A DNA stretch of 64,000 nucleotides from Crotalaria pallida (lineage: Eukaryota > Streptophyta > Magnoliopsida > Fabales > Fabaceae): assembly GCA_037953625.1 (NCBI GenBank), contig CM075649.1, positions 62,170,660 to 62,234,659 on the forward strand. Reading direction: 5' to 3'. Shown one piece after another: positions 45,315-56,201 of the stretch; the first letter of the stretch is position 1; the number at the start of each line of letters is the position of its first letter. Position numbers and translations under genes: made by a program. Under the pieces are notes generated by a model. That model ran no database searches. It was given only the letters and a program-made list of their open reading frames with translations, and was not told the origin of the DNA.

Positions 45315-45790
45315 GATATCGAAGTAGTGGAGAGGAAGAGACCATGGGTATCAGGGATACTTAGGTGGAGATTGCATTAGGGGAGGACGATGACGGCGAA
45401 ACGTCAAGAAGTCTAGAGTACTTTCTAGGCAGAACGAATTCCACATGTGGCATACCAACGTGGTAAGGACTGGGTCCAATGCCGTGGCAAGTTCTACGCG
45501 ATCAACTAGAATTAGTACTGTCGCCCCCTAAATTGCAAATCTTGAACAGTGAGAGGGACTGGAGTGGGGCATCTTGATTGCCACTGTACCCGAGTTTTCT
45601 GCAGTGTGCGTTGATTATATATATGAATTGAAATGATATGATTTGAATTGAGACTGTACCCGAGTTTTCTACAGTTCTCCTGGCTTGGATCCAATTGATT
45701 GTTGAGACAACTGTCGTGCCCGCACGGTAAAGGTCCTGTACTCCTGTTTGCTTCCGACTAGGTTGGATGGATGACCGAGGAGATGTAGAC
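45315..45790 (+). other. LTR conserved block, copy in right C LTR (reference copy)
   Basis: Non-coding block shared with LTRs of families D, Z and X. Anchors in order: GTAGTGGAGAGGAAG, AGGGGAGGACGATGACGG, CGTCAAGAAGTCTAGAG, CAGTGAGAGGGACTGG, CTGTCGTGCCCGCACGG, CCTGTACTCCTGTTTGCTTC, CCGAGGAGATGTAGAC. It should lie in the transcribed part of the LTR, well downstream of the TATA box and about 1.2 kb before the LTR end. Confidence 0.75.
45582..45675 (+). other. Duplicated hairpin in right C LTR
   Basis: Hairpins at 45582-45607 (CACTGTA with TGCAGTG, one G-T pair) and 45653-45675 (ACTGTA with TACAGT), both with loop CCCGAGTTTTC. In the left LTR the first arm is TATAGTG, again with one G-T pair. 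Confidence 0.75.
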
Positions 45791-46248
45791 TTGAGACGTG
45801 AGTGCTAACTGCGGAAGAATGCATACCTCGATGATACTTTAAATCCCCTCGATCATCGATGGTCATAATTCAATAAGACTTGATAAGAAAAGATTTATAA
45901 TTAAGAGAAGCAAAGCCTATGAAGTATTGATGATGAGAATATAAAGTGTGGAAAAAGAAATGAAACCCCATGAAGAAGGGAAGGAATGAAGTGAAGGATT
46001 GGAAATTGAGGAATAAAGAGTGTTATGTTGAGAATGATAATAATATTGGGCAAGATAATGTTAATTAAGATAACGATAATGGTTTTAATGTTGATAATAT
46101 GCTTGAATGTTGTGTTGTGTGTATATTGCTTGTATTGTTGTGGATATCCCGCCTATCGTAAATCCACACCGTCGACGATGCGTCGTTCGGATCGCTTACT
46201 CTCTCCTGTTCGTTGGCATATTGGTGCTGCTGGTATCTCAACGGGCAG

Positions 46249-46605
46249 ATGGAGTACCGTATGGAGGTCGCCACTTGGACTAGGTACGGATGTGGCTGGA
46301 AGCGCACACCAGAAGGTTTGGTATGGATCGGTTACACCCAGATCGCGATTCCAGACCCGGAGCATCAACTGAGTGGAGCTAACATAGGGCCGCATTTGGG
46401 GCAAGTCACTGTCCGAGGTTATAGGAGCTACGAAGAGAAAAAGCGGTATGAGAATCAGAGGAAGTCTACAACTATAGCTGAAGTGGAATCGGTGCCAAAG
46501 GATAGTGAACAAACAACGACAGAGATGGCTTCATCTTCGGGAGCTAAGAAAGAACGCAAGAAGAAGTGGAAGCTTCACCCGATTGTTTTCAATAGGAAGG
46601 TCTAG
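46249..46605 (+). CDS. Conserved LTR-encoded ORF, right C copy (118 aa), unknown function
   Basis: Same start (MEYRMEVATW) and end (VFNRKV) as the left copy. The frame is open a further 12 codons upstream without an ATG. Composition is protein-like: aromatic-rich N-terminus with GCGW, a central PDPEHQLSGAN motif, a YEEKKRY segment, then an acidic/Thr-Ser region and a basic KKERKKKWK end of nuclear-localisation type. No signal peptide or membrane segment. Located 408 bp before the LTR end. Confidence 0.6.
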   Translation: MEYRMEVATWTRYGCGWKRTPEGLVWIGYTQIAIPDPEHQLSGANIGPHLGQVTVRGYRSYEEKKRYENQRKSTTIAEVESVPKDSEQTTTEMASSSGAKKERKKKWKLHPIVFNRKV

Positions 46606-47013
46606 AGATAGGGTAATTAGTTTAAGTTTTCATGAATGTTTTGAGTCAAGCATTACCTTAGCAAAGTATCACTCCTGTAATTATGCCCTACTTTTATTTT
46701 GTGGACTGGCAGAACTTTTGTTTTAAAAAGAATATTGATTATGTCAAGCTATGTATGGATACTGGTTATCCATATTTAGCAAGGAAGTTGTAGAAGAAAG
46801 GTGATGGAGTTAAATGGAATTATTTTGAAAGATCTGGAAGTTTATGTAAGGAAATGTTTTAGTAACAACTCGATTTTCAAGTAAGGATGTTAAAATATAC
46901 CAATGGCTTTTCAATAACGTTTTTCAAAAAAAAAAAAATTAATTGGCCTCAATTTTTAGCAACCTATTTAATAAATGATGTTTATTTCGGGTTATGAAAA
47001 TCGGGCTGTTACA

Positions 47014-48594
47014 TGCATGTTATGATCTTGGAGTTTAATGAAGTTTTAGATGAATAAAAATTTATGTGATGTTGTGATTTTTAAGTGATGGCCACAGTTT
47101 GCATGTTTGGATAAGAAGATTGATATTTTCTTAAGTATAAACAATGAATATGTGATTTTCATAAATTTTAAGTTGATTTTATGTGTTAGATGTAAAATAA
47201 AAATTGTCTATAGACTTGATGATGCTCACGGTTTGGTGAATAAATATATGCTAGAATTATATTTCTACTCGTTTGATGAATCATGTGAAATTGTTGTTGA
47301 ATTTGGAGTTGTTTTTAGAAGTCTTGAACTCTTGAAAAGTTTTTGAGAAACTTAGTCAAAGGTCACGGTTTGGACCTTAGTTTTTGAGTTAAACTTCCTT
47401 GAGTATATGTGTTTTGATATCATGAAACTATGTGTTGATTTGTGAAGTTATTCTTTGAGGAAATAATTTTTGAAAAACAAATGATGCATACGGTTTTGGA
47501 TATAATTAAGTGTAAGTTAAATGAAAATTTTCTAAGTGTTTATGTGAGTATGATCCGGTTTGTATGTGCCTATAAGTTTAACTACTTTATTTGATTGAGA
47601 TATGTGCATGAATAACTATGTGAGCATGTTGAGAAGAAATTCGCTTAAGTTCAATTTGTTGACTTATGGATTATGTAATGTTTGAAATGAATGAAAGTTA
47701 GTTTGTGGATTGAATAAATGTTTGTTTGAGATTTTTTTAAATAATGTAGGAATGATTCTTGAAGTGCATGAAAGTGTTTAAGTAATTTTTTTTATTTGAG
47801 CATCATGCTTCCCACACTTGATTTTAAGTGTTTGAGCTTGAGAAATTGTTGATCAAAGTGTTTATTTAATTTTTTTCAAGATACTTAGTTTGTCTATGGA
47901 TTTAAATTGGTTTTGGACAATGGAAAATGAACTTGAGACTTAGAATATGATGCTCTCCAGAATTTTTCTAAGTTGTATTTCTTATTTAAAAATGTTTTCA
48001 AAGTGATTTGAAGTTGAGTTTTGATGAGTACTTAATATAAGATAAAGTTGGTTTGAAAAGTGCAATTTTTCGGTGTTTTCGGAGTTGAATTCATTGCTGT
48101 CCAAGCGAGACCAGCAAAGAAACTTTTGAATTAAATTAATTTATTTGGTCATTTTCTCATGAATTTAAAGTATAAAAGTTAGTGTTTTATTTTGGACAAC
48201 TTTGAGCAAAAGAATTGATGTTTTGGTTTTACATGAAGACAAGGTTTGAATTGTTCCTAAGTACTTTGAGAATAAGTTCAAGAGTAACATTGAATAAAGT
48301 TTTAATACACCTTTGTCTATCTTGCGGGACTTAGAAGAAGTTGGAGTCGAGCAGACTAGGAAGGAAGCGGATCGTTCGGAACTTGTGGAATCGGTAACTG
48401 CAAAACAAGGTGAGAGAGAAGTTATCCTAAGAAACTTTGGTGTCTAGTGAGTATATTAGGACACTCCGGACTCTCTCAAAGTCGGAGTGAAGGTCTACTG
48501 AAGGTAGTAGTATACCCGATAGTTTGTATGTTTTGTTTGTATCGTGGTATACGAAGACTCCAGACCTATACTATCACATGCTATTAATTGATTT
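47014..48594 (+). repeat. Family X LTR fragment (X0)
   Basis: Diverged match to 50225-51750 inside the next X LTR. It begins where element C ends and stops at a new LTR start (TGTGACATCTGCCC at 48595), so it was interrupted twice. No gene; a frame at 47107-47346 is AT-driven and not kept in the other copy. Confidence 0.75.
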
Positions 48595-48857
48595 TGTGAC
48601 ATCTGCCCTTTTGACTTACTTCTACAAGTCCCTAATTAAGAGATTATTTCAACCAAATTGATTTAAGAATTGATTAAAAAGAGTTTTGATTTCATGATAA
48701 ATTCTTATATTTTGAAATTTGATTTGTTTTTGTGTGTAACCTTGTGTGCTAGATTGTTTAGAATTTGATGAAGATTTTGTTTTATTGATTAATATGATTT
48801 CATGAAAAATTATTTTCTCTAAACTTCAAAGGATCAAGTCCAATCACCTCTAGAAAC

Positions 48858-49115
48858 CCTAATCGAGCTCCTAATCCTCGATTAAGTGCTTAATCACCCT
48901 CTTGAACCCTAAACTCTTTTGGTTAGTAAGCTAATCCAGAAATTAGTTTTCCTTAAACCCAAGATTAAGTTTTTGATTAGTGCCTTAATCCTTGATTAAG
49001 CCTTAATTACTAAGGATTAGTGGACTAAACCTAGATTAATTAACCTAATCCTACCCTAATCATGATTAGAACCCTAATTAGTGCCTTAAACCTAATTAGC
49101 TAATCTAATCTACCT
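48858..49115. repeat. Cluster of TAATC/GATTA motifs in X1
   Basis: By eye nine TAATC and seven GATTA in about 260 bp, many extended to CTTAATC or GATTAAG and some facing each other (TTAATCCTTGATTAAG). The same cluster occurs in X2 at 54224-54480. Confidence 0.8.
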
Positions 49116-52023
49116 TAAATCACTCTATGGCCGAATACCCTTGCATAGCCTAGCCACCAAGCTTATTTGCATGGTTTCCAAATAGCATGCATTTTAGTCA
49201 AATTCATGACATCATCAACATGACATAAGCATGACCTAGAAAGGAAGAAAAAAAATGAAGAAATAGGAAAGAGGGAGGAAGGAGGCCGTGGGGACTTTAG
49301 AGCAAAACTTGGTCTCCAAGTTTGTGACTTAGCCCCCAAGTATTGCAACCTAACCCTCCATGCAAGCCCTTAACGACAATTAGGAAAAGTGAGAATGAAT
49401 TAAAGAAAGGCCAAACCATGAGAGAAAGGGAGAGAGCTCATTTTCACCTTCCCAATCTTCATTCCATCTTCACCATTTCTTTCTCAACAACACACACCAA
49501 CAACACTAAAACCGTGAGTGAGTGAGTGAATTCTTCTTCATTCATTCATCAACACATACTTCTTCTACATCTTTTCCTAAACCAAACACATCACACCAAG
49601 AGAATCATCAAGCTCTTGGTGAGAAAGAAAGAGAGAGAGAGAAACCGAATTGTGAACCAAACCTCAACACCTTGATCTCCTCATAACCTAAGCTAGATCA
49701 AGCTAAGATAGAGAAAAGAGAAGGAGAAAGACCATGGATTAGGAAGAAGAGTGGTAAACCGTGAGGAGAGAGGAGAGAAACCAAGGAATTGGACTTGATT
49801 TTTGAAAGTTTTTGACTAAGTAAGAAATTTGTTTCATGATCTAAAAGTTTTAGACCCTTTTCTTTGATTCATTTTCGTTTTCATACTTTCTTTCTAAGAC
49901 TTTGAGTTCGCTTGAAAAGTGTTGATGCATGTATGATTCTATGTTAGATCTAGTATTTTCCTTTACATGCATGTTAAGATCTTTGAAAGATGATTGATTT
50001 TCTTGGTGATTTTCTTTGTGAGGGGCCACGGTTTTGTTGAGAACCAAAGGCTACAAGCTTTGTTAATTGTTTATAATATGTGCATGTTGATCTTGAAATA
50101 TTTGAAGCTTGTTTTGGATGAGTCAAGATTCTAAGAAATTTTTTGAGAGAAATTAAGAATTGGTCACGGTTTTGATGTACTATGCATAAAAGCTTGATTT
50201 TCCTTTGATTGGTCTCTTGCATGTTGTGATCTTGAGGTTTAATGATGCTTTGAGTGAATAACATTTATGTGATGGTTGTGATTTTGAAATGTTGATCACG
50301 GTTTCACATGCTAAATTAAAAAGATTATGATTTTCTTAAGTTTGATTGATGAATATGTGATTTCCTTGAACTTTGAGTTGATTTTGTGTGTTAAGTGTGA
50401 GATCTAAATTGTCTAGAAACTTATGTGATGCCCACAGTTTCATATAGGAAATGCATGCTAGGATTATGCTTTTGTTTGCTTGATGAACTATGTGAACTTG
50501 TTATTAGATTTAGAGTTGTTTTTAAGTCTTGAATTCTTGAAAATGTTTTTGAGGAAAACCTACTTAAGGTCACGGTTCAGACCTTAATTTTTGAGTGAAT
50601 TCTCTTAAATGTATATGTGTTGATAACATGAAATTATATGTTGATTTGTGAAGTTGATCCTTGAAGAAATGATTTTCTAAACAACCCATGATGCGTACGG
50701 TCTTGATATGCTTAAGAATGATAAGATGAAGTTTTGCTAAAATGAAATTAATTAAGTGAAAGATCAATGAGAATGTGACTAAGTGTATGTGTGATGCATG
50801 ATTTGATTTGTGAATGCTTAAGTGTTAGATTTCCTCATTTGATTGGGCTATGTGTATGAATAAGTTGTGAACATGTTTATGTGTAACTTGATGGCTTGTG
50901 ATTGTGAAATGTTTGGAATGAATGAATGTTTGATTTGTTTTACTTGAATACCTTGCTGCCCTCATGAAGATCTAAGTGTTTGAACTTGATAAATCACTGA
51001 TTTAAGTGTTTATTTGGTTGTTTTCAAGATGCTTGATTTATCTATGTGTTTGAATTGGTTTTTAAACAATGGAAAAATGAATTTGAAACTTAGGACATGA
51101 TGCTGTCCAGAATTTTATAGACTATGTTTCTTATTTAAAAGTGTTTTAAAATTATTTTCAAGGTGTTTTGAAGTTTAGTTTTTGTAGATATTTAATCCAA
51201 GACAAAGTTGGTTTGAAAAGTACGATTTTTCGGAGTTTTTGGATTTGAACTCAATGCTGTCCAAGAAGGACCAGAAAAGAAACTTTTTATTTAAATAAAT
51301 TTAATTGCTTATTTTCTCATGATTTTAAAGTATAAGAGTTAGTGTTTGATATTGGACAAGTTTGAGTTAAAAAGAATTGATGTTCGGTTTTAAGTGAAGT
51401 CAATGTTTGGATTTTCTTAAGTTACTTTGAGAATAATTCTAAGAATACTAACTAAGTAAAGTTTAATACTCATATATTTACCCTCTGGGACTTGAAAGAA
51501 GTTGGAGTCGGGCAGACGAGGAAGGAAGCGAATCACTCGGAACTTGTAGATTCGGTAACTGCGAATCCAGGTGAGAGAGAAGTTATCCTAAGACGCTTTG
51601 GTGTCTAGTGAGTATGCTAGGACACTCCGTACTCTCTCAAAGTCGGAGTAAAGGTCTATCGAAGTTAGTAGTATACCCGATAAATTGTGTGACTGTTTGT
51701 ATCGTGGTATACGAAGACTCAGACCTATACCACTGCATGGTACTGATTGATTGATATATTTGTTTATGCTAAGATGTATTTGTTATGAAATTGTCATTGC
51801 ATGAGCATATTGCATCATCCCGCGACATAAGATAGAAATAGAAAAGACATAGAAAACTGTAAGAAATCCCCCCGAAGATTAGAGCGAAACTCTAAGGGAT
51901 GGAACGCGTGATGAACCGGATGATGCTGATGCGCTAAGCATGTGATCGAGCTGATGCTATGATGATGACGATGACGCTTTGAACATGAACGCCATGAGTG
52001 TTGAGTTTTGTGATGATAGTTTC

Positions 52024-52394
52024 CACGTGGTCGTAGCCATGTGTTGAGATGATTTCCATATGGTCGTAGCCATATGTTGAGTGTGAATGATTTGGGATAG
52101 GTCGGAGCCTATCCATCGATGTTTAATGGATATCCCGCATATGGTCGGAGCCGTATGCTGATGGTGATTCTGAGTGGGTCGTAGCCCCTCAGAAGGATGA
52201 TTAATGTTCCGCATATAATCGTGGCTATATGTCGAGGTTGATTCTGATCAGGGTTGTAGCCCATCAGACAAGTTGTGGATATCCTGCATACTGGTCGGAG
52301 CCGTATGCCGAGAATGATTCAGGATGGGTCGGAGCCCATCAGAGACAGTGGTCGAGTCCCACAGAAGCATTCCGCATATAGTCGGAGCTGTATG
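52024..52394 (+). other. Array of about eleven small hairpins with constant TCGKAG loop, X1
   Basis: Each unit is a 5-10 bp stem closed around TCGTAG, TCGGAG or a one-base variant. Examples: 52057-52076 CATATGG/CCATATG; 52095-52114 GGATAGG/CCTATCC; 52137-52158 GCATATGG/CCGTATGC; 52168-52194 TTCTGAG(T)GGG/CCCCTCAGAA; 52243-52268 TCTGAT(CA)GGG/CCCATCAGA; 52323-52340 GATGGG/CCCATC; 52375-52394 CATATAG/CTGTATG. Stem sequences differ while pairing is kept, with G-T pairs as intermediates. Spacers are 15-40 bp. Confidence 0.85.
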
Positions 52395-52469
52395 GCGGAG
52401 ATGACTTAGGATGGGTCGATGTTAAGACAGAAAAGTATAACCCCACGACTTTCAAACCCTAACCCAAAG

Positions 52470-52870
52470 TAGTGGAGAGGAAGATACACCTGGATTACCC
52501 TTGTGGTGTTTAGTTGGATGATTAAGCTAGGGGACGACAATGACTGTGATTCGTCAAGAAGCCTTGAGAAGTCTGTCTAGATGGGAAAAACCATAGGGGC
52601 CCTGGCTGAACCAGTCGGAGCTGGTCACTCAGTGGTGTGGACGAAGTACCACATGTATACTAGACAGAGGACTGACACCCCCTTGACTAATTCTTGGATC
52701 AATGAGAGGGATGCTCGAACACGGCCGGATGAGGCTATTTTATTTATTTCTCCCGGGCTGTTATTTTATGAATGCATTCACTTTGCCATCCAGTAAAAGT
52801 CGGTGTGGTTAGAGATCCTGTACTCCTGATTGCTTCCGACTAGGTGGATGGATTCCGAGGAGATGTAGAC
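52470..52870 (+). other. LTR conserved block, copy in X1
   Basis: Diverged version: GTAGTGGAGAGGAAG at 52471, GGGGACGACAATGACTGTGA at 52532, CGTCAAGAAGCC, ATCAATGAGAGGGATGCTCG, CCTGTACTCCTGATTGCTTC at 52817, CCGAGGAGATGTAGAC at 52854. Confidence 0.75.
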
Positions 52871-53239
52871 CTGAGACCTAAAACTATAAAGCCTGAATTC
52901 CTGATGTTACGGAATCGAGATATGTGAACGAGAGGACTTCTTCTAAGCGAGACGAACTAATCAAGAGACTTCGACTTTGCGAGACGAGTGGTTAAAGAGA
53001 TTCAGCTTTACGAGATAATTGATTTAGGGTTTCCCTTAAACGAGAGATAAAAGATTAGACAATGCAACGATTGCACTGCATCCTCATGCATCTTATATAG
53101 TTGCCTGCTATATTGTTTGTTATGTTCTGGCATGCGTCGCTAGTGTAATTCCAAGAAGTCGATGGGAGTAATTCCATTCGGACAACTTACTCTCTCAACT
53201 TCTTGTGTAGATGCGTCGATGAACCTTTGGTTCTAAAAG

Positions 53240-53383
53240 ATGGCGGAGCTGATGATGCTACCCCTGGAGGAAGGACTTACTGATCGTGACGCTCAGTCGA
53301 AAGGGCGGCTGCTGAATGACGGGGATCGCTTTAAAAGACTTGCGTTGCGGATCGAGAAGGGGACGCTGTTTAGTAGATTATAA
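53240..53383 (+). CDS. Short LTR ORF in family X, 47 aa, unknown
   Basis: Begins MAELMMLPLEEG and ends at TAA 53381-53383. Rich in Leu, Arg, Asp. It follows the phrase CTTACTCTCTC also found just before the C/D ORF, so the location is equivalent, but sequence similarity to that ORF is not evident. Only two copies are available and they diverge in frame; coding status is uncertain. Confidence 0.25.
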   Translation: MAELMMLPLEEGLTDRDAQSKGRLLNDGDRFKRLALRIEKGTLFSRL

Positions 53384-56201
53384 ATAGGTTCCCAATGGAC
53401 CCTTGCTGATATCTATCAAGTGTACCCCTTACCTTTTTGAAATGTTTTGTTAAAGACAAGTTATGTAAGAATGGCACCGATGTTCTATGGTGGCCACTTT
53501 TGTAAGAACCTTGGTCATTTTCTCATGAATTTAAAGTATAAAAGTTAGTGTTTTATTTTGGACAAGTTTGAGCAAAAGAATTGATGTTTTGGTTTTACAT
53601 GAAGACAAGGTTTGAATTTTCCTATGTACTTTGGGAATAAGTTCAAGAGTAATATTGAATAAAGTTTTAATACACCTTTGTCTATCTTGCGGGACTTAGA
53701 AGAAGTTGGAGTCGAGCAGACTAGGAAGGAAGCGGATCGTTCGGAACTTGTGGAATCGGTAACTGCAAAACAAGGTGAGAGAGAAGTTATCCTAAGACAC
53801 TTTGGTGTCTAGTGAGTATATTAGGACACTGCAGACTCTCTCAAAGTCGGAGTGAAGGTCTACTGAAGGTAGTAGTATACCCGATAGTTTGTATGTTTTG
53901 TTTGTATCGTGGTATACGAAGACTCCAGACCTATACTATCACATGTTATTAATTGATTTTGTGACATCTGCCCTTTTTACTCACTTCTACAAGTCCCTAA
54001 TTAAGAGATTATTTCAACCCAATTGATTTAAGAATTGATTAAAAAGAGTTTTGATTTCATGATAAATTCTTATATTTTGAAATTTGATTTGTTTGTGTGT
54101 GTAACCTTGTTTGCTAGATTGTTTAGAGTTTGATGAAGATTTTGTTTTATTTATTAATATGATTTCATGAAAAATTATTTTCTCTAAACTTCAAAGGATC
54201 AAGTCCAATCACCTCTAGAAACCCTGCTCGAGCTCCTAATCCTCGATTAAGTGCTTAATCACCCTCTTGAACCCTAAACTCTTTTGGTTAGTAAGCTAAT
54301 CCAGAAATTAGTTTTCCTTAAACCCAAGATTAAGTTTTTGATTAGTGCCTTAATCCTTGATTAAGCCTTAATTACTAAGGATTAGTGGACTAAACCTAGA
54401 TTAATTAACCTAATCCTACCCTAATCATGATTAGAACCCTAATTAGTGCCTTAAACCTAATTAGCTAATCTAATTTACCTTAAATCACTCTATGGCCGAA
54501 TACCCTTGCATAGCCTAGCCACCAAGCTTATTTGCATGGTTGCCAAGTAGCATGCATTTTAGTCAAATTCATGACATCATCAACATGACATAAGCATGAC
54601 CTAGAAAGGAAGAAAAAAAATGAAGAAATAGGAAGGAGGGAGGAAGGAGGCCGTGGGGACTTTAGAGCAAAACTTGGTCTCCAAGTTTGTGACTTAGCCC
54701 CCAAGTATTGCAACCTAACCCTCCATGCAAGCCCTTAACGACAATTAGGAAAAGTGAGAATGAACTAAAGAAAGGCCAAACCGTGAGAGAAAGGGAGAGA
54801 GCTCATTTTCACCTTCCCAATCTTCATTCAATCTTCACCATTTCTTTCTCAACAACACACACCAACAACACTAAAACCGTGAGTGAGTGAGTGAATTCTT
54901 CTTCATTCATTCATCAACACATACTTCTTCTACATCTTTTCCTAAACCAAACACATCACACCAAGAGAATCATCAAGCTCTTGGTGAGAAAGAAAGAGAG
55001 AGAGAGAGAAACCGAATTGTGAACCAACCTCAACACCTTGATCTCCTCATAACCTAAGCTAGATCAAGCTAAGATGGTGAAAAGGGAAGGAGAAAGACCT
55101 TGGATTAGGAAGAAGAGTGGTAAACCGTGAGGAGAGAGGAGAGAAACCAAGGAATTGGACTTGATTTTTGAAAGTTTTTGACAAAGTAAGAAATTTGTTT
55201 CATGATCTAAAAGTTTTAGACCCTTTTCTTTGATTCATTTTCGTTTTCATACTTTCTTTCTAAGACTTTGATTTCGCTTGAAAAGTGTTGATGCATGTAT
55301 GATTCTATGTTAGATCTAGTATATTCCTTTACATGCATGTTAAGATCTTTGAAAGATGATTGATTTTCTTGGTAATTTTCCTTGTGAGGGGCCACGGTTT
55401 TGTTGAGAACCAAAGGCTACAAGCTTTGTTAATTGTTTATAATATGTGCATGTTGATCTTGAAATATTTGAAGCTTGTTTTGGATGAGTCAAGACTCTAA
55501 GAAATTTTTTGAGAGAAATTAAGAATTGGTCACGGTTTTGATGTACTATGCATAAAAGCTTGATTTTCCTTTGATTGGTCTCTTGCATGTTGTGATCTTG
55601 TGATCTTGAGAATAATTCTAAGAATACTAACTAAGTAAAGTTTAATACTCATATATTTACCCACTGGGACTTGAAAGAAATTGGAGTCGGGCAGACGAGG
55701 AAGGAAGCGAATCACTCGAAACTTGTAGATTCGGTAACTGCGAATCCAGGTGAGAGAGAAGTTATCCTAAGAAGCTTTGGTGTCTAGTGAGTATGCTAGG
55801 ACACTCTGTACTCTCTCAAAGTCGGAGTAAAGGTCTATCGAAGTTAGTAGTATACCCGATAAATTGTGTGACTGTTTGTATCGTGGTATACGAAGACTCA
55901 GACCTATACCACTGCATGGTACTGATTGATTGATATATTTGTCTATGCTAAGATGTATTGTTATGAAATTGTCATTGCATGAGCATATTGCATCATCCCG
56001 CGACATAAGATAGAAATAGAAAAGTCATAGAAAACTGTAAGAAATCCCCCCGACGATTAGAGCGAAACTCTAAGGGATGGAACGCGTGATGAACCGGATG
56101 ATGCTGATGCGCTAAGCACGTGATCGAGCTGATGCTATGATGATGACGACGACGCTTTGAACATGAACGCCATGAGTGTTGAGTTTTGTGATGATAGTTT
56201 C

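Larger units (their letters stand above)
41108..47013 (+). repeat. Right LTR of element C, complete, 5906 bp
   Basis: Begins TGTAACACCCCTCAAAATCC and ends AAATCGGGCTGTTACA; next bases TGCAT (47014-47018) may be the target-site copy, since family X reads CTTGCATGTTGTGATC at the matching place (50231 region). Landmarks: TATA box (41857), purine/pyrimidine-rich leader (41935-42060), minisatellite (44765-45110), conserved block (45315-45790), hairpin pair (45582-45675), ORF (46249-46605). The 2-kb stretch 42100-44150 is AT-rich with no gene. An LTR more than four times as long as the interior is unusual. Confidence 0.88.
48595..53510 (+). repeat. Family X LTR (X1), 3'-truncated
   Basis: Starts TGTGACATCTGCCC and runs to 53510, where it is joined to a copy of 48145 onward. 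Landmarks: TAATC/GATTA cluster (48858-49115), purine-rich leader around 49620-49650 and 49700-49790, hairpin array (52024-52394), conserved block (52470-52870), short ORF (53240-53383). The true LTR end, visible at 27828 in another copy, is missing. The rest is AT-rich without a gene; small frames at 49163-49525 and 49850-50264 are nucleotide-conserved only. Confidence 0.75.

Noticed and set aside
49163..50264. Several 60-96 codon frames conserved between X1 and X2 (for example 49163-49348 and 54528-54713)
   Set aside because: The two copies are a recent duplication, so conservation is uninformative; composition is AT-biased and no domain is visible.
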